Shown piece after piece: positions 35,155-44,067 of a stretch of 64,000 bases of DNA (the first letter of the stretch is position 1; every line of letters starts with the position of its first letter). Made by a program: the position numbers and the translations under genes. This DNA is from Paenibacillus sp. FSL K6-0276 (GTDB lineage Bacteria; Bacillota; Bacilli; Paenibacillales; Paenibacillaceae). The stretch lies in contig NZ_CP150276.1 in assembly GCF_037977235.1 (NCBI RefSeq), forward strand, positions 5,394,001-5,458,000. Reading direction: 5' to 3'. A model generated the notes under the pieces. That model ran no database searches. It saw only the letters and a program-made list of their open reading frames with translations, and was not told the DNA's origin.

Positions 35155-35745
35155 CTATATGCGATACGTTAAGCCTACCACACCGTTGCTGTAAGCTTTT
35201 GAGTCCACAAGATGAAGAGAGACTTGATCCGTGACCCCGTCAAAAAGACGCATTCCAGAGCCAACGACTACAGGGCAGATATTAAGCCTAAGCTCATCTA
35301 ACAGTCCGTTCTGTAGTAGGGATCGCACTAATCTTGGACTGCCAGGGATCTGAATGTTCTTTCCAGGCTGTTGCTTTAGCTTCGTAATCTCCTCGAAGAG
35401 CTTGCCCTTGATCAGTGTCGCAGGCTGCCATTCGAGCATGTCCTCCGTAATTGTACTTGAGACCAGATATTTGGCAGAATGATTTAGAAATCTTCCCATA
35501 GGTAGTTCATCACTCTGATGCTGCCAGAACTGGGCTAACATCCTGTAAGTACGTGGTCCAATCAGAACAGCATCTGCCTGTGCGACACCTGCCGCAATCG
35601 TCTCATTCATTTCAGCGTTGCCCCACTTCTTAGGTGAGGCTTCCAGCGAGTCTACCACCCCATCCAGCGACATGAATAATCCTGCCACAATCTTTCTAGT
35701 CGAAGTTTCAACTTCTTGCACATGTTGATCTACAGGCACGCCCAT
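35155..35745 (-). CDS. Dihydrofolate reductase / RibD C-terminal-like protein
   Basis: 196 residues. The N-terminal part of the fold shows VAGLFMSLDGVVDSLEASPKKWG, followed by the nucleotide-binding region ADAVLIGPRTYRMLAQFW, KYLVSSTI and NIQIPGSPRLVRSLLQNGLLDELRLNICPVVVGSGMRLF. This matches the RibD C-terminal reductase family, which uses NADPH. Members outside riboflavin operons have unknown substrates. No riboflavin genes are adjacent. The first 15 residues are atypical, so a later start is possible. Confidence 0.9.
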   Translation of the reverse strand: MGVPVDQHVQEVETSTRKIVAGLFMSLDGVVDSLEASPKKWGNAEMNETIAAGVAQADAVLIGPRTYRMLAQFWQHQSDELPMGRFLNHSAKYLVSSTITEDMLEWQPATLIKGKLFEEITKLKQQPGKNIQIPGSPRLVRSLLQNGLLDELRLNICPVVVGSGMRLFDGVTDQVSLHLVDSKAYSNGVVGLTYRI

Positions 35746-35806
35746 CGCTCCTTGTACCAGAAATGGATAATTAAATTCCGATCTGCAATATGTAAGACAT
35801 TCTAGT

Positions 35807-36805
35807 TTATTTCAAGTTTTCTAACTCGACGGTTACTTTCTCAATCAACTTCACGAAGGAAGCTAGTTCTTGAGAGCCTTTAACCTGATCTCTGGAATAC
35901 ATGGAGTTGTGTTCCGAGTCTTTTTTCACCTTGGACAGAGTGGAATTGATATTATTCAGCTTCTCATCAATCGTTCCTAATGAATCTTTAGAGCGACGAG
36001 CTAACTTCCGGACTTCGTTCGCAACGACTTCAAAACCTCTTCCGTACTCCCCTGCTCTTGCAGCTTCAATCGCCGCGTTTAAACCTAAAAGATGCGTATG
36101 ATCTGCCACTTCCCTAATCATTGTACCCACTTGATGAATTGACTCTACCTCATTGTCGAGATATAACACATTTTGATTCGTTTTCTCTTGATAATCAGCA
36201 TTCTTACTGGCTAAATCCTCTATCGATTCACTGCTATCTTTTAGTTGAACCATTAAAGATACTAATTCTTGAACAGCAGAACTAACACCTGTAAGCATGT
36301 GATTTTGCTTCTCTAGTAAGTTTTCGATTTTTGCTTTTTCATCGACTTCGTAGGCTTCAAGAACCAGCTGTGAATCGAGATTGAACATCTTGGTTAACGC
36401 ATGAATGACAGGTTGCCACTCGGTCGGTAATATCCGTTCAAAATGAGCTGTAGCGAGATCCAAATATAATATGTACGTTCCCAAATACCAATTTGTTGTC
36501 AGACCAATACGCGAGTGAATTTTACCTATAAGCAGTCGTCGTTCAATAAATGCTTCATCAATCACACCCGATGCTATGGATAAAAAATACCACTGTTGCG
36601 TTTCTTTCAATCGGTCTAGTGTACTGTGTTGTTCAATGATGTGGAGTAGCTCAGGTTCCTCTATCATCTGCTTATACAATTCATCTACAAGGGAGCTTAC
36701 GATTAAGTTAAATTCTTTTTCCTTACTTTTCAATACATTTAAATCAGCCTCAGTAATCCCAATATAGCTAACTTGCTGTTGTCGTTCTGAACTAAGATTG
36801 ATCAT
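35807..36805 (-). CDS. Globin-coupled sensor with a short MCP signalling domain
   Basis: 332 residues, shorter than HemAT-type receptors (about 430). Residues 10-165 form a sensor globin with the proximal histidine H97 in [12 protein letters not shown] and [10 protein letters not shown]. After a coiled-coil linker, residues 200-332 carry a truncated methyl-accepting domain whose hairpin tip is intact ([42 protein letters not shown]). No membrane helices are present, so it is soluble. It should sense oxygen and signal to CheA or another partner. The shortened coil lacks much of the methylation region. Confidence 0.92.
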   Translation of the reverse strand: MINLSSERQQQVSYIGITEADLNVLKSKEKEFNLIVSSLVDELYKQMIEEPELLHIIEQHSTLDRLKETQQWYFLSIASGVIDEAFIERRLLIGKIHSRIGLTTNWYLGTYILYLDLATAHFERILPTEWQPVIHALTKMFNLDSQLVLEAYEVDEKAKIENLLEKQNHMLTGVSSAVQELVSLMVQLKDSSESIEDLASKNADYQEKTNQNVLYLDNEVESIHQVGTMIREVADHTHLLGLNAAIEAARAGEYGRGFEVVANEVRKLARRSKDSLGTIDEKLNNINSTLSKVKKDSEHNSMYSRDQVKGSQELASFVKLIEKVTVELENLK

Positions 36806-36991
36806 AATTTGATCAACTACCCTCTCATTCTGTTTATATAATGATCATCGCATCTTCCATGCCATCCCCTATGGCATCTATTTATCTTGATAACAAAGGT
36901 ATTATTTGTATAAATTCTAACACTTTATTTACTTAAATAGTTTATTAATTTTACAAACTTTGTATTTCGTACATTATTCTTTAATCACACT

Positions 36992-37025
36992 AAAAAGAGG
37001 AGCTCCTATAAAGGAAGCCCCTCTT
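36992..37025 (-). terminator. Terminator of the copA-linked small gene
   Basis: AAGAGGGGCTTCC pairs with GGAGCTCCTCTT, followed by TTTAG on the minus strand. The 36806-36991 stretch beyond it is AT-rich with no gene seen and presumably carries the sensor promoter. Confidence 0.7.
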
Positions 37026-37042
37026 AAAATTATTACCCTACC

Positions 37043-37272
37043 CTACACTGCAACCACTTGTTGCAGCAATTCTATCGTCATCCTATCAATGAATTTCCTG
37101 AATTTCTCTTTCCCTTTGGCGTTAGCCTTATAGTAATTAATCAATGACAAAATCACTGGAATGAGTTGATCTTCAGTAAGCCCTGATCTAAGGGATTGTG
37201 CGATTGAAGTCTTAAGCCCTTTAGGTCCACTTGAATTGGAGGCGCAACTGCGATTCTCGTTATCTCTTCCAT
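37043..37272 (-). pseudogene. Small copA-linked gene with a frameshift
   Basis: The frame from the ATG at 37272 (MEEITRIAVAPPIQVDLKGL) is well placed behind GGAGATAAGG and starts 32 bases after the copA stop codon. It ends early. The next frame encodes KTSIAQSLRSGLTEDQLIPV and a further helical 40 residues ending VVAV at 37043. Joining them near AAAGGGCTTAAG restores a protein of about 76 residues. The family is unknown. Position suggests co-transcription with copA. This is either an inactivated gene or a base-call error. Confidence 0.5.
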
Positions 37273-37304
37273 ATCCTTATCTCCGTCTCCATTCCTCTAC
37301 CGAT

Positions 37305-39737
37305 TTAGTTACGGATCTTCACACGTTGCAGACGAAGTGCATTAAGAACAACGGAAACTGAACTGAGAGCCATTGCCGCACCCGCTACCCATGGAGCCAA
37401 GAAACCAAGTGCTGCAATCGGAATGCCAAGTGAGTTGTAGCCAAGTGCCCAGAATAGATTTTGTTTAATATTAGTCATCGTTTTACGGCTCATGTAGATG
37501 GCATCTGGAATACTGGATAGATCGCCACGCATTAAAGTAACATCCGCAGCTTCCATTGCCACGTCCGTACCGGTACCAATTGCCATCCCAATATTTGCAG
37601 TAGCAAGGGCTGGAGCATCGTTAATGCCATCACCGACCATGGCTACTATCTTCCCTTGCGCTTGTAATTTTTTCACTTCCTCCGCTTTTCCTTCTGGAAG
37701 CACTTCAGCGCGTACATGATCAATACCAACTTGGGCTGCGATTGCCTTTGCCGTACGTTCGTTATCTCCGGTAATCATGATGACCTGGATTCCCATTCCT
37801 TTCAAGCGACTGACAGCAGCCTGAGAGGTTTCTTTAATCGTATCTGCTACAGCTACCATACCCACGTACCCTTTATTTATAGCAACAAGCATCGCTGTTT
37901 TTCCGGATTCTTCTAGAGCAGACATAGTGTTATAGGCATGACTTGCCTCTACTCCGTATTTGTCCATGAGACGCCGAGTACCAATTAACAGCTCTTTGCC
38001 TTCCACGACAGCCTTGATCCCAAAACCCGGTATAGCTTCAAAAGATTCAGTCGCTGGCAATTCAATATTTCTTTCCAAGATGCCTGCGACAATAGCTTCT
38101 GCAAGTGGATGTTCTGAATTCTTCTCAGCTGCACCCACCAGTCTAAGAAATTCTGTCTCGTTTCCCTCGACCAAAATATCGGTAAGCTCAGGTTTCCCCT
38201 TTGTTACTGTACCTGTTTTATCTAAGATGATCGTGTCAATTTTATGCGTTTGCTCTAAATGCTCTCCGCCTTTGAACAGGATTCCCAGTTCAGCTGCACG
38301 TCCGGAACCAGCCATAATGGAGGTTGGCGTGGCCAGACCTAAAGCACAAGGACAAGCGATAACCAGAATGGCGATTGCTTTTTCCAAGGCCCCTGCAAAA
38401 TCACCCGGTGTTACGAAGAAGTACCATACTAAGAATGCAACAACAGCAATCCCAACAACTATAGGAACAAAGATACCGGAGATGACGTCAGCGACCCGTT
38501 GAATAGGAGCTTTCGAACCCTGTGCTTCTTCTACTACTTTAATGATCTGCGCAAGAGCGGTTTCTTTACCTACTTTTGTTGCTTTGATTCGAAGTATACC
38601 GTTTTTATTAATCGTCGCTCCAATGACGGAATCTCCGGCTTTCTTTTCAACAGGGAGGCTTTCGCCAGTCAGCATGGATTCATCTATCGACGAGATCCCT
38701 TCCAGAACTTCACCATCCACAGGTACTTTATTCCCTGGACGAACAAGAACTATATCACCTACAATAACTTCCTCTACAGGAATGCTTAATTCTTCACCGT
38801 TGCGGACAACCAAAGCCGTCTTGGCTTGCAGTCCCATCAAAGATTTAATAGCTTCCGATGTCCGTCCTTTTGCCAAAGATTCGAACAATTTTCCCATTAG
38901 AACTAGAGTAATCAATACTGCACTCGTTTCATAATACATTTCTGGTCCATGATGCGCGCTCCCACCATCGACAGCCCAAACAATTGTTAGATACAGGCTG
39001 TAAAAAAAGGCCGCCGAGGTCCCAAGTGAAACTAGAACATCCATGTTCGCACTGCCGTTACGTAGCGCTTTATAAGCACCGATGTAAAATTGTTTTCCGA
39101 TATAAAATTGAACCGGTGTTGCCAAAATCAATTGGAACCATGGATTCATAAAGAGATCAGGCAGCCATATCCATAAAGTGAACGAAAAGTGGCTCACCAT
39201 CGCCCACAGTAGCGGAAACGATAGGATTGCGGAGATCAGAAGCTTACGTTTTTGCTTGGATAAATCTTGTTGTCGCTGTTCCGCTGGGTCACCTTGCTCT
39301 TGTTTGGGAATAGCCTTGTATCCAAGCTTCTCCACCCGCTTCTGCATGTCAGATATAGAAACTTCAACCGGATTATATTCGACATGAGCCGCTTCCATCG
39401 CAAAGTTCACATTGGCCGTGCTTACGCCCGGCAACTTATTCAGAGTCTTTTCAATTTTCAGCGCACAAGCAGCGCATGTCATACCTACCAGCTGTAAATC
39501 TACAGCTTCTTTAGCTGTGCTATACCCAAGCTTCTGTATACTTGCTTCCATCTTACTTACGTCCACTATGTTCGGATCATAAGTCACTGTGGCCCTTTCC
39601 ATTGCAAAGTTTACGTTGGCTTCTGCTACACCTTCTAGCTTGTTCAAACCTTTTTCTATGCGGTTTGCACAAGCAGCACATGTCATCCCTGTGATTTGTA
39701 GTAACGTTTGTGATTGTCCCGCCCCAGCAGTAGTCAT
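37305..39737 (-). CDS. copA: Copper-exporting P1B-type ATPase
   Basis: 810 residues. Two N-terminal HMA domains each carry GMTCAAC (C20/C23 in the first). Eight membrane helices follow, with the copper motif CPC in [21 protein letters not shown] in the actuator domain, the phosphorylation site [11 protein letters not shown] in SEHPLAEAI and the hinge [13 protein letters not shown]. It pumps Cu(I) out of the cytoplasm. The start has GAGGAG upstream. Its promoter overlaps a CsoR-like G-tract operator, and csoR is encoded 400 bp upstream on the same strand, so copper-induced expression is likely. Confidence 0.97.
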   Translation of the reverse strand: MTTAGAGQSQTLLQITGMTCAACANRIEKGLNKLEGVAEANVNFAMERATVTYDPNIVDVSKMEASIQKLGYSTAKEAVDLQLVGMTCAACALKIEKTLNKLPGVSTANVNFAMEAAHVEYNPVEVSISDMQKRVEKLGYKAIPKQEQGDPAEQRQQDLSKQKRKLLISAILSFPLLWAMVSHFSFTLWIWLPDLFMNPWFQLILATPVQFYIGKQFYIGAYKALRNGSANMDVLVSLGTSAAFFYSLYLTIVWAVDGGSAHHGPEMYYETSAVLITLVLMGKLFESLAKGRTSEAIKSLMGLQAKTALVVRNGEELSIPVEEVIVGDIVLVRPGNKVPVDGEVLEGISSIDESMLTGESLPVEKKAGDSVIGATINKNGILRIKATKVGKETALAQIIKVVEEAQGSKAPIQRVADVISGIFVPIVVGIAVVAFLVWYFFVTPGDFAGALEKAIAILVIACPCALGLATPTSIMAGSGRAAELGILFKGGEHLEQTHKIDTIILDKTGTVTKGKPELTDILVEGNETEFLRLVGAAEKNSEHPLAEAIVAGILERNIELPATESFEAIPGFGIKAVVEGKELLIGTRRLMDKYGVEASHAYNTMSALEESGKTAMLVAINKGYVGMVAVADTIKETSQAAVSRLKGMGIQVIMITGDNERTAKAIAAQVGIDHVRAEVLPEGKAEEVKKLQAQGKIVAMVGDGINDAPALATANIGMAIGTGTDVAMEAADVTLMRGDLSSIPDAIYMSRKTMTNIKQNLFWALGYNSLGIPIAALGFLAPWVAGAAMALSSVSVVLNALRLQRVKIRN

Positions 39738-39802
39738 TATATAAACTCCTCTTCCACTTTTGTTATGATTTCTATTGTTTGTATCATCCTCTTCTTGATG
39801 TT

Positions 39803-39832
39803 AGTATACCCCCCTATCCTATATTACGTCAA
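39803..39832 (-). promoter_or_regulatory. copA promoter with CsoR-like operator
   Basis: On the minus strand the -35 is TTGACG and the -10 is TATACT with an 18-bp spacer, and the spacer contains ATAGGATAGGGGGGTATAC, the G-tract pseudo-palindrome typical of CsoR sites. Confidence 0.7.
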
Positions 39833-39856
39833 GCGACAAGCTCTACTCAATGCACC

Positions 39857-39905
39857 TAAAAAGGAGCCCTCTCAGTAACAGAACTCCTGTTTCTGAGAAA
39901 ACTCC
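39857..39905 (-). terminator. Terminator after the collapsed DUF326 gene
   Basis: AGGAG..CTCAG.AACAG pairs with CTGTT.CTGAG..CTCCT, followed by TTTTT on the minus strand. Confidence 0.75.
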
Positions 39906-39943
39906 TTCTTAAATTCATCCGCTTAGAAGAACACTTTGCTAGG

Positions 39944-40041
39944 TTAAGCGGCCATTTCACGACAAATTTTCGCACAAGCGAAACATAAAGCTTTAGCATA
40001 CACTCTTCAATACACGCTTTGTAATTTTGATGTGACATCAT
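39944..40041 (-). pseudogene. Collapsed DUF326-type copper-binding four-helix protein
   Basis: An intact AGAGGAGC site and ATG (40041) begin SHQNYKACIEEC, the classic N-terminus of the cysteine-rich DUF326/YhjQ family (about 110 residues). After a frameshift the DNA encodes ALCFACAKICREMAA and a stop, which looks like the C-terminal helix of the same family. The central 70 or so residues are gone, so an internal deletion has fused both ends. It sits between csoR and copA with its own CsoR-like site and terminator. Confidence 0.6.
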
Positions 40042-40066
40042 AAGAGCTCCTCTCAAGAGGTGTATT

Positions 40067-40088
40067 AGGATAGTCCCCTACTCTATAC
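40067..40088. promoter_or_regulatory. CsoR-like operator 2
   Basis: On the minus strand TATAGAGTAGGGGACTATCC resembles the site upstream of copA. It lies 26 bp upstream of the collapsed DUF326 gene. Confidence 0.55.
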
Positions 40089-40139
40089 TATATTTGACGC
40101 AAACAAAAAAGGATTCTTATGAACCCTTTATATTATCGA

Positions 40140-40460
40140 TTATTTTATTAATTTATTGATCGTCACTAACAATTCATCTAGGACTTCGTTCTCGCCTTCT
40201 TGGATACGTTCCACGACGCAACTCTTCATATGATGCTCTAACAAAAGCTTACCTACGCCATTCAAAGCAGATTGGACCGAAGAGATTTGATGCAGCACAT
40301 CATCACAATAGGTGTCTTTTTCGATTAATCCTTTTAGTCCTCTTACCTGTCCCTCAATTCTATTGAGTCGGCTAACTAGGTTTTTTTTAGTCTTCTCAGA
40401 GTGATGACTTTTTCGTTCACCCGTGCTACATGATTCGTGCTCGTGCGTATGATTTTCCAT
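40140..40460 (-). CDS. csoR: Copper-sensing repressor
   Basis: 106 residues. The all-helical CsoR/RcnR fold is seen from KKNLVSRLNRIEGQVRGLKG to ELLVTINKLIK. The Cu(I) ligands are C52 (DTYCDDVL), H77 and C81 (EHHMKSCVV), and the family arginine and glutamate residues of the second shell are in place. The His-rich N-terminal tail (HTHEHES) is extra. The repressor binds G-tract operators and releases them on copper binding. Three such sites lie nearby, including one at its own promoter. Confidence 0.95.
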   Translation of the reverse strand: MENHTHEHESCSTGERKSHHSEKTKKNLVSRLNRIEGQVRGLKGLIEKDTYCDDVLHQISSVQSALNGVGKLLLEHHMKSCVVERIQEGENEVLDELLVTINKLIK

Positions 40461-40494
40461 GTACCAATCACTCCTTTCCTCATAGTTTTATTAT

Positions 40495-40517
40495 ACTATA
40501 GCCCTCCTATTCTATAC
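40495..40517. promoter_or_regulatory. CsoR-like operator 3, at csoR
   Basis: On the minus strand GTATAGAATAGGAGGGCTAT, followed by AGTATAAT, parallels the copA site and overlaps a -10 element, suggesting autoregulation. Confidence 0.55.
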
Positions 40518-40534
40518 AAAATTTTAAATGATGA

Positions 40535-41545
40535 TTAGACTTTCATATCCTCATGGGATATAGCCGAAGTTTCAACTTGAATAGTAGTATGCTGAATTTT
40601 AAAGCGATCCGCTATTAACTGAATGGCTTGCTGAAGAATGCGTTGATCATCTGCCTGATCTTCGATTAAGAGATGACAGCTGAGTGAATCTAAGCCCGAA
40701 GTAATCGTCCAGATATGAAGATCATGAACATTTATAACGCCCTCGATATTTTCTAGAACTGCCTTCACCTCAGATGGATTGACTGTAATCGGTGTGCCTT
40801 CCATAAGAACATGAACGGTATGTTTGATGATTCCCCAAGCTCCTCTAAGAATTAATAGAGCAACTAGTACACTTATAATCGGGTCTGCAATATACCAGCC
40901 AAAAATCATCATAACTAAACCTGCGACAATGGCCCCTACCGAGCCCAAAGCATCGCCAAGCACATGAAGATAAGCGCTACGAAGGTTAATGTTATTCTTT
41001 ACATCCCCTTTTCTCATAAGAGACCAAGCGCTAGCGACATTGGCTAAAAGACCTATACATGCAATCAGCATCATAGAACCACTTGCAACCGTAGGCGGCT
41101 CGAAAAATCGCCCATAGGCTTCCACGATGATAAAACCAGCAACTACAAATAAAGTGACCCCGTTCAAGAGTGCCGCCAAAATTTCAAACCGATGAAATCC
41201 ATAAGTTTTATTGGGAGACGCTGGTTTAGTTGCAAACCAGACCGCTACTAGACTTAGTGCTAAGGAGCTTGCATCGTTTAGCATATGCCCACTGTCCGAT
41301 AGCAGCGCTAAGCTGTTGGTAATCAGTCCGCCGAAAAACTCCAAAAACATAATTCCAACCGTAATTATTAATGCAATCAAAAGCCCTTTTTTGTTTCCAC
41401 TAGGATCAAAATGATGATGACCGTGAGGGCCATGCGAGTGATCGTGTTCTTCATGAGAGTGATCGTGGCTACCGTGATCGTGATCGGAGTGTTGGTCGTG
41501 TACGTGCTCTGCCTGATGATTGTGATTATTCTTCTTGTTCTTCAT
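40535..41545 (-). CDS. Cation diffusion facilitator (Zn2+/Cd2+/Co2+ exporter, CzcD-like)
   Basis: 336 residues. A long His/Asp-rich cytoplasmic N-terminus (over 45 residues) precedes six membrane helices. The metal site is formed by ALLSDSGHMLNDASSLA in helix 2 and SAYLHVLGDALGSVGAI in helix 5, and the C-terminal cytoplasmic domain (VNVHDLHIWTITSG-like region, here GVINVHDLHIWTIT) follows. It exchanges metal for protons. AGGAGG stands before the ATG. A large palindromic operator overlaps its promoter and fits an ArsR/SmtB-type (CzrA) repressor, though no such gene is in the window. Confidence 0.93.
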   Translation of the reverse strand: MKNKKNNHNHQAEHVHDQHSDHDHGSHDHSHEEHDHSHGPHGHHHFDPSGNKKGLLIALIITVGIMFLEFFGGLITNSLALLSDSGHMLNDASSLALSLVAVWFATKPASPNKTYGFHRFEILAALLNGVTLFVVAGFIIVEAYGRFFEPPTVASGSMMLIACIGLLANVASAWSLMRKGDVKNNINLRSAYLHVLGDALGSVGAIVAGLVMMIFGWYIADPIISVLVALLILRGAWGIIKHTVHVLMEGTPITVNPSEVKAVLENIEGVINVHDLHIWTITSGLDSLSCHLLIEDQADDQRILQQAIQLIADRFKIQHTTIQVETSAISHEDMKV

Positions 41546-41608
41546 GATTTACCTCCTATTCGCCCTCAGCAAGATAGTATTTGTATGCGCGCGCAGTGGT
41601 ATTCAAAA

Positions 41609-41678
41609 AATCCGGATCATAATAACATATGAACAAGTGCTCATATGTTATTATGATCTGGATTTTTCTTCTTGTCAA
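41609..41678 (-). promoter_or_regulatory. czcD-like promoter with long palindromic operator
   Basis: The -35 TTGACA (41673-41678) and -10 CATAAT (41650-41655) are 17 bp apart on the minus strand. The -10 lies in the arm of a 24-bp near-perfect inverted repeat (41609-41632 and 41641-41664). Its centre, CATATGAGCACTTGTTCATATG without the outer bases, resembles CzrA/SmtB sites (TGA.CA..TG.TCA). T-runs flank it, so it may also stop read-through from deoD. Confidence 0.75.
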
Positions 41679-41740
41679 TAACGAACCTGAGGGTATAGCC
41701 TCAACTAGAAGTGTATAATTCTTGTGAATCTTGAAAACAC

Positions 41741-41780
41741 AAAAAAACATCTCTATACAATTTCTGTATAAAGATGTTTT
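41741..41780 (-). terminator. Terminator of deoD
   Basis: AAAACATCTTTATACA pairs with TGTATAGAGATGTTTT, followed by TTTGTG on the minus strand. Confidence 0.85.
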
Positions 41781-41803
41781 AGATTATCTTTCACTTCTTA
41801 ATC

Positions 41804-42520
41804 TTAAATAGAAATCGCTGCTTCTAGAGCAACTTCCATCATGCTGTTGAAAGAATTTTGTCTTTCTTCTGCCGAGGTTACCGCGTGAGTGACTAATGAA
41901 TCTGAAATGGTAAGAATACATGCCGCTTGTTTACCTAATACTTTCGCATTGTGGAACAATGCATAGCTCTCCATTTCTACACATACACAGCCATGTTCAT
42001 TGTAAAACTCATTGTGGCCAGGCACGTTGTCTTCATGATAGAATACATCGCTGGAATGAATTCTTGCAGTCAAAATTGGCTTGTTAATACGTTTAGCTGC
42101 TGCTTCAATGACTTCGTTCAATTCTTTACTTGGCAGCTGCACGTCTCCTTCTACACCACTTTGCACATAGGCGTATGTAGATTCACTCCACGCACTATCC
42201 GCTAGCACCACGTCAAATAAATTCAATTTATCTGTGTAGGCACCTGCGCTACCGATGCGAATGATGTTTTCCACACCATAATTTTTGTATAGTTCATAAG
42301 AATAAATACCGATACTTGGCATTCCCATTCCCGAACCCATTACTGACACTTCTTTACCTTTGTAAGTGCCTGTATATCCAAACATATTCCGTACCGTATT
42401 AAATTGGGTTGGGTTCTCCAAATAGGTTTCTGCGATATACTTCGCTCTTAAAGGATCTCCTGGCATTAATACTGTTTTGGCGATTTCACCATTTTGTGCT
42501 GCATTGTGCGGTGTTGACAT
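41804..42520 (-). CDS. deoD: Purine-nucleoside phosphorylase (DeoD type)
   Basis: 238 residues, the normal length of the hexameric bacterial enzyme that phosphorolyses purine (deoxy)nucleosides in the cytoplasm. Signatures are ILMPGDPLRAKYIAE-like text here as VLMPGDPLRAKYIAE, GSGMGMPSIGIYSYEL, NIIRIGSAGAYT, VCVEMESYALF and LTISDSLVTH with the catalytic aspartate. AGGAGG lies before the ATG. It is a single-gene unit with a strong terminator. Confidence 0.96.
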   Translation of the reverse strand: MSTPHNAAQNGEIAKTVLMPGDPLRAKYIAETYLENPTQFNTVRNMFGYTGTYKGKEVSVMGSGMGMPSIGIYSYELYKNYGVENIIRIGSAGAYTDKLNLFDVVLADSAWSESTYAYVQSGVEGDVQLPSKELNEVIEAAAKRINKPILTARIHSSDVFYHEDNVPGHNEFYNEHGCVCVEMESYALFHNAKVLGKQAACILTISDSLVTHAVTSAEERQNSFNSMMEVALEAAISI

Positions 42521-42667
42521 AATTTATTCCTCCTATTTTTGTTACTCAACTACTATCTTACTATACCATCCATGAATTTAAATATACGTTTAAAATATTC
42601 TTTTGTTTCGACAATAAAAAAACAGATGCTTTTATCTTTGTTTATTGGAACTGTTACTATCCCTGAA

Positions 42668-43754
42668 TTAATCCAAATTAATATGCGTCGCAAAGAGATC
42701 TTCCCGTTTGTATTGAAGCCCCAACTTAAGTACAATACTTTTTATCGGTGCATAGGCCGTCCCATCATATGTAAAAACTTGCTTATCTCTTAAATCAACA
42801 GTTGCTGTTTTCCCGTTTAAGGTGAGTTTAACTGTCCCAGATTCAACTTTAATACCTGCTCCAATCCCATTCGCCAGATCCTTAAGAGAACAATAGACCA
42901 ATCCATTCTCTCCTTCAAAAGACGGTTGTTTTGTATACTTGATTGGTTTCCCTTGATAACGGATCTCGAGCGGTCTTACAAATGTAAAATATTTATCTTT
43001 ATCTGCGACGTCAATGATGTATTCTTCCTTGTCGTCGTATGCCTCAATAAGGTCTTTGGTGATAATTCCCGAAAGAATTTCATATGTTCACATTTCTTAT
43101 ATAGAACTCATTACGTGATGAGAATGGCCTATATTGAAGTACGGTATTTGACTACCAAATTATGTTCTGGGGTGCTGTATCACGATAGGGCAGTTTTATC
43201 TTTCGGATGTCTTTTTGTTTATTAATATCATAAATGCGTAACTGTTCCTCTTCATATGGATGGTTCGATTTCTCTTTATTGTAAGATGCCTCGAAGATGG
43301 CTAAATATTTATGGTCAGTTGAGACAGTTACATCTCGTACAAAAGTATAACGTTCGGATATTTTTTTCACCTTATTGTTATCGGTACTGATAATGTAGTC
43401 CCAAACACGACATTATCATTGATTGAAGTGCTCTCATCCGATTTGAAACAGTTATTACCGCGATTACATAAATTCAAACTTTTTGTACTTAGCAACCCTT
43501 CTGAGTTAAAAGGAACTGTTACCACATATAAAGAGTTCACCCATATTAGTGCCTGAGTATGTATAATCCCAATAATCCATCGTTTTATATTTCTCTTTCG
43601 TTTTTATATCAGTAACATAGGAAAAAGTGATAGGCGGCAGCTTCTTTTGCAAAGTGGACTCTCTTAATAACTTTAATTCCTTAGTTCCATAATTGAACTC
43701 ATACAATCTCTCACGGTCTATCCCATTATCCTCAAATGTGTGCCACTCATTCAC
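42668..43754 (-). pseudogene. Broken extracellular protein with copper-amine-oxidase-like C-terminus
   Basis: Three segments in different frames read as one protein. From 43754, RERLYEFNYGTKELKLLRES and GTNMGELFICGNSSF. From about 43415, WDYIISTDNNKVKKISERY and LAIFEASYNKEKSNHPYEEE. From about 43085, IITKDLIEAYDDKEEYIIDV, KPIKYTKQPSFEGENGL and a final copper-amine-oxidase-like repeat (IKVESGTVKLTLNGKTATVD, FTYDGTAYAPIKSI) ending at 42668. At least two frameshifts or stops separate them, and no signal peptide is found at the 5' end. The longest single frame is 77 codons, so it is unlikely to function. Confidence 0.65.
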
Positions 43755-44006
43755 TACCTTTTTTTATAGGATTGGCCTTTATATAAAGGCTATGTAACCA
43801 CCTACATTCAAACATATAACCCACCTTTTCTTTTTTATTTTACAAAATCACCCTTTTGGAATATTCCTTCAGCAACTCTATCATAATTCCTTGTTTATTC
43901 CAGTGACTGAATTTCACCAACTCAGGCGAATGGTCTAGCATTGAATAAATACTAGAATTGAGGAGTGCGTATCAGAGTCAACTAAACGAGAGGTGATAAT
44001 AAAAAT
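43755..44006. other. Intergenic stretch without a gene
   Basis: AT-rich DNA between the broken gene and the ahpF terminator. It may hold the decayed 5' end of the broken gene. I see no motif. Confidence 0.4.
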
Positions 44007-44049
44007 AAAGGGTTCCACATATTAGTCTTACCTAATATGTGGAACCCTT
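44007..44049 (-). terminator. Terminator of ahpF
   Basis: AAGGGTTCCACATATTAG pairs perfectly with CTAATATGTGGAACCCTT, followed by TATTTTTATT on the minus strand. Confidence 0.9.
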
Positions 44050-44067
44050 ATTTGATTCTTGTATCGA

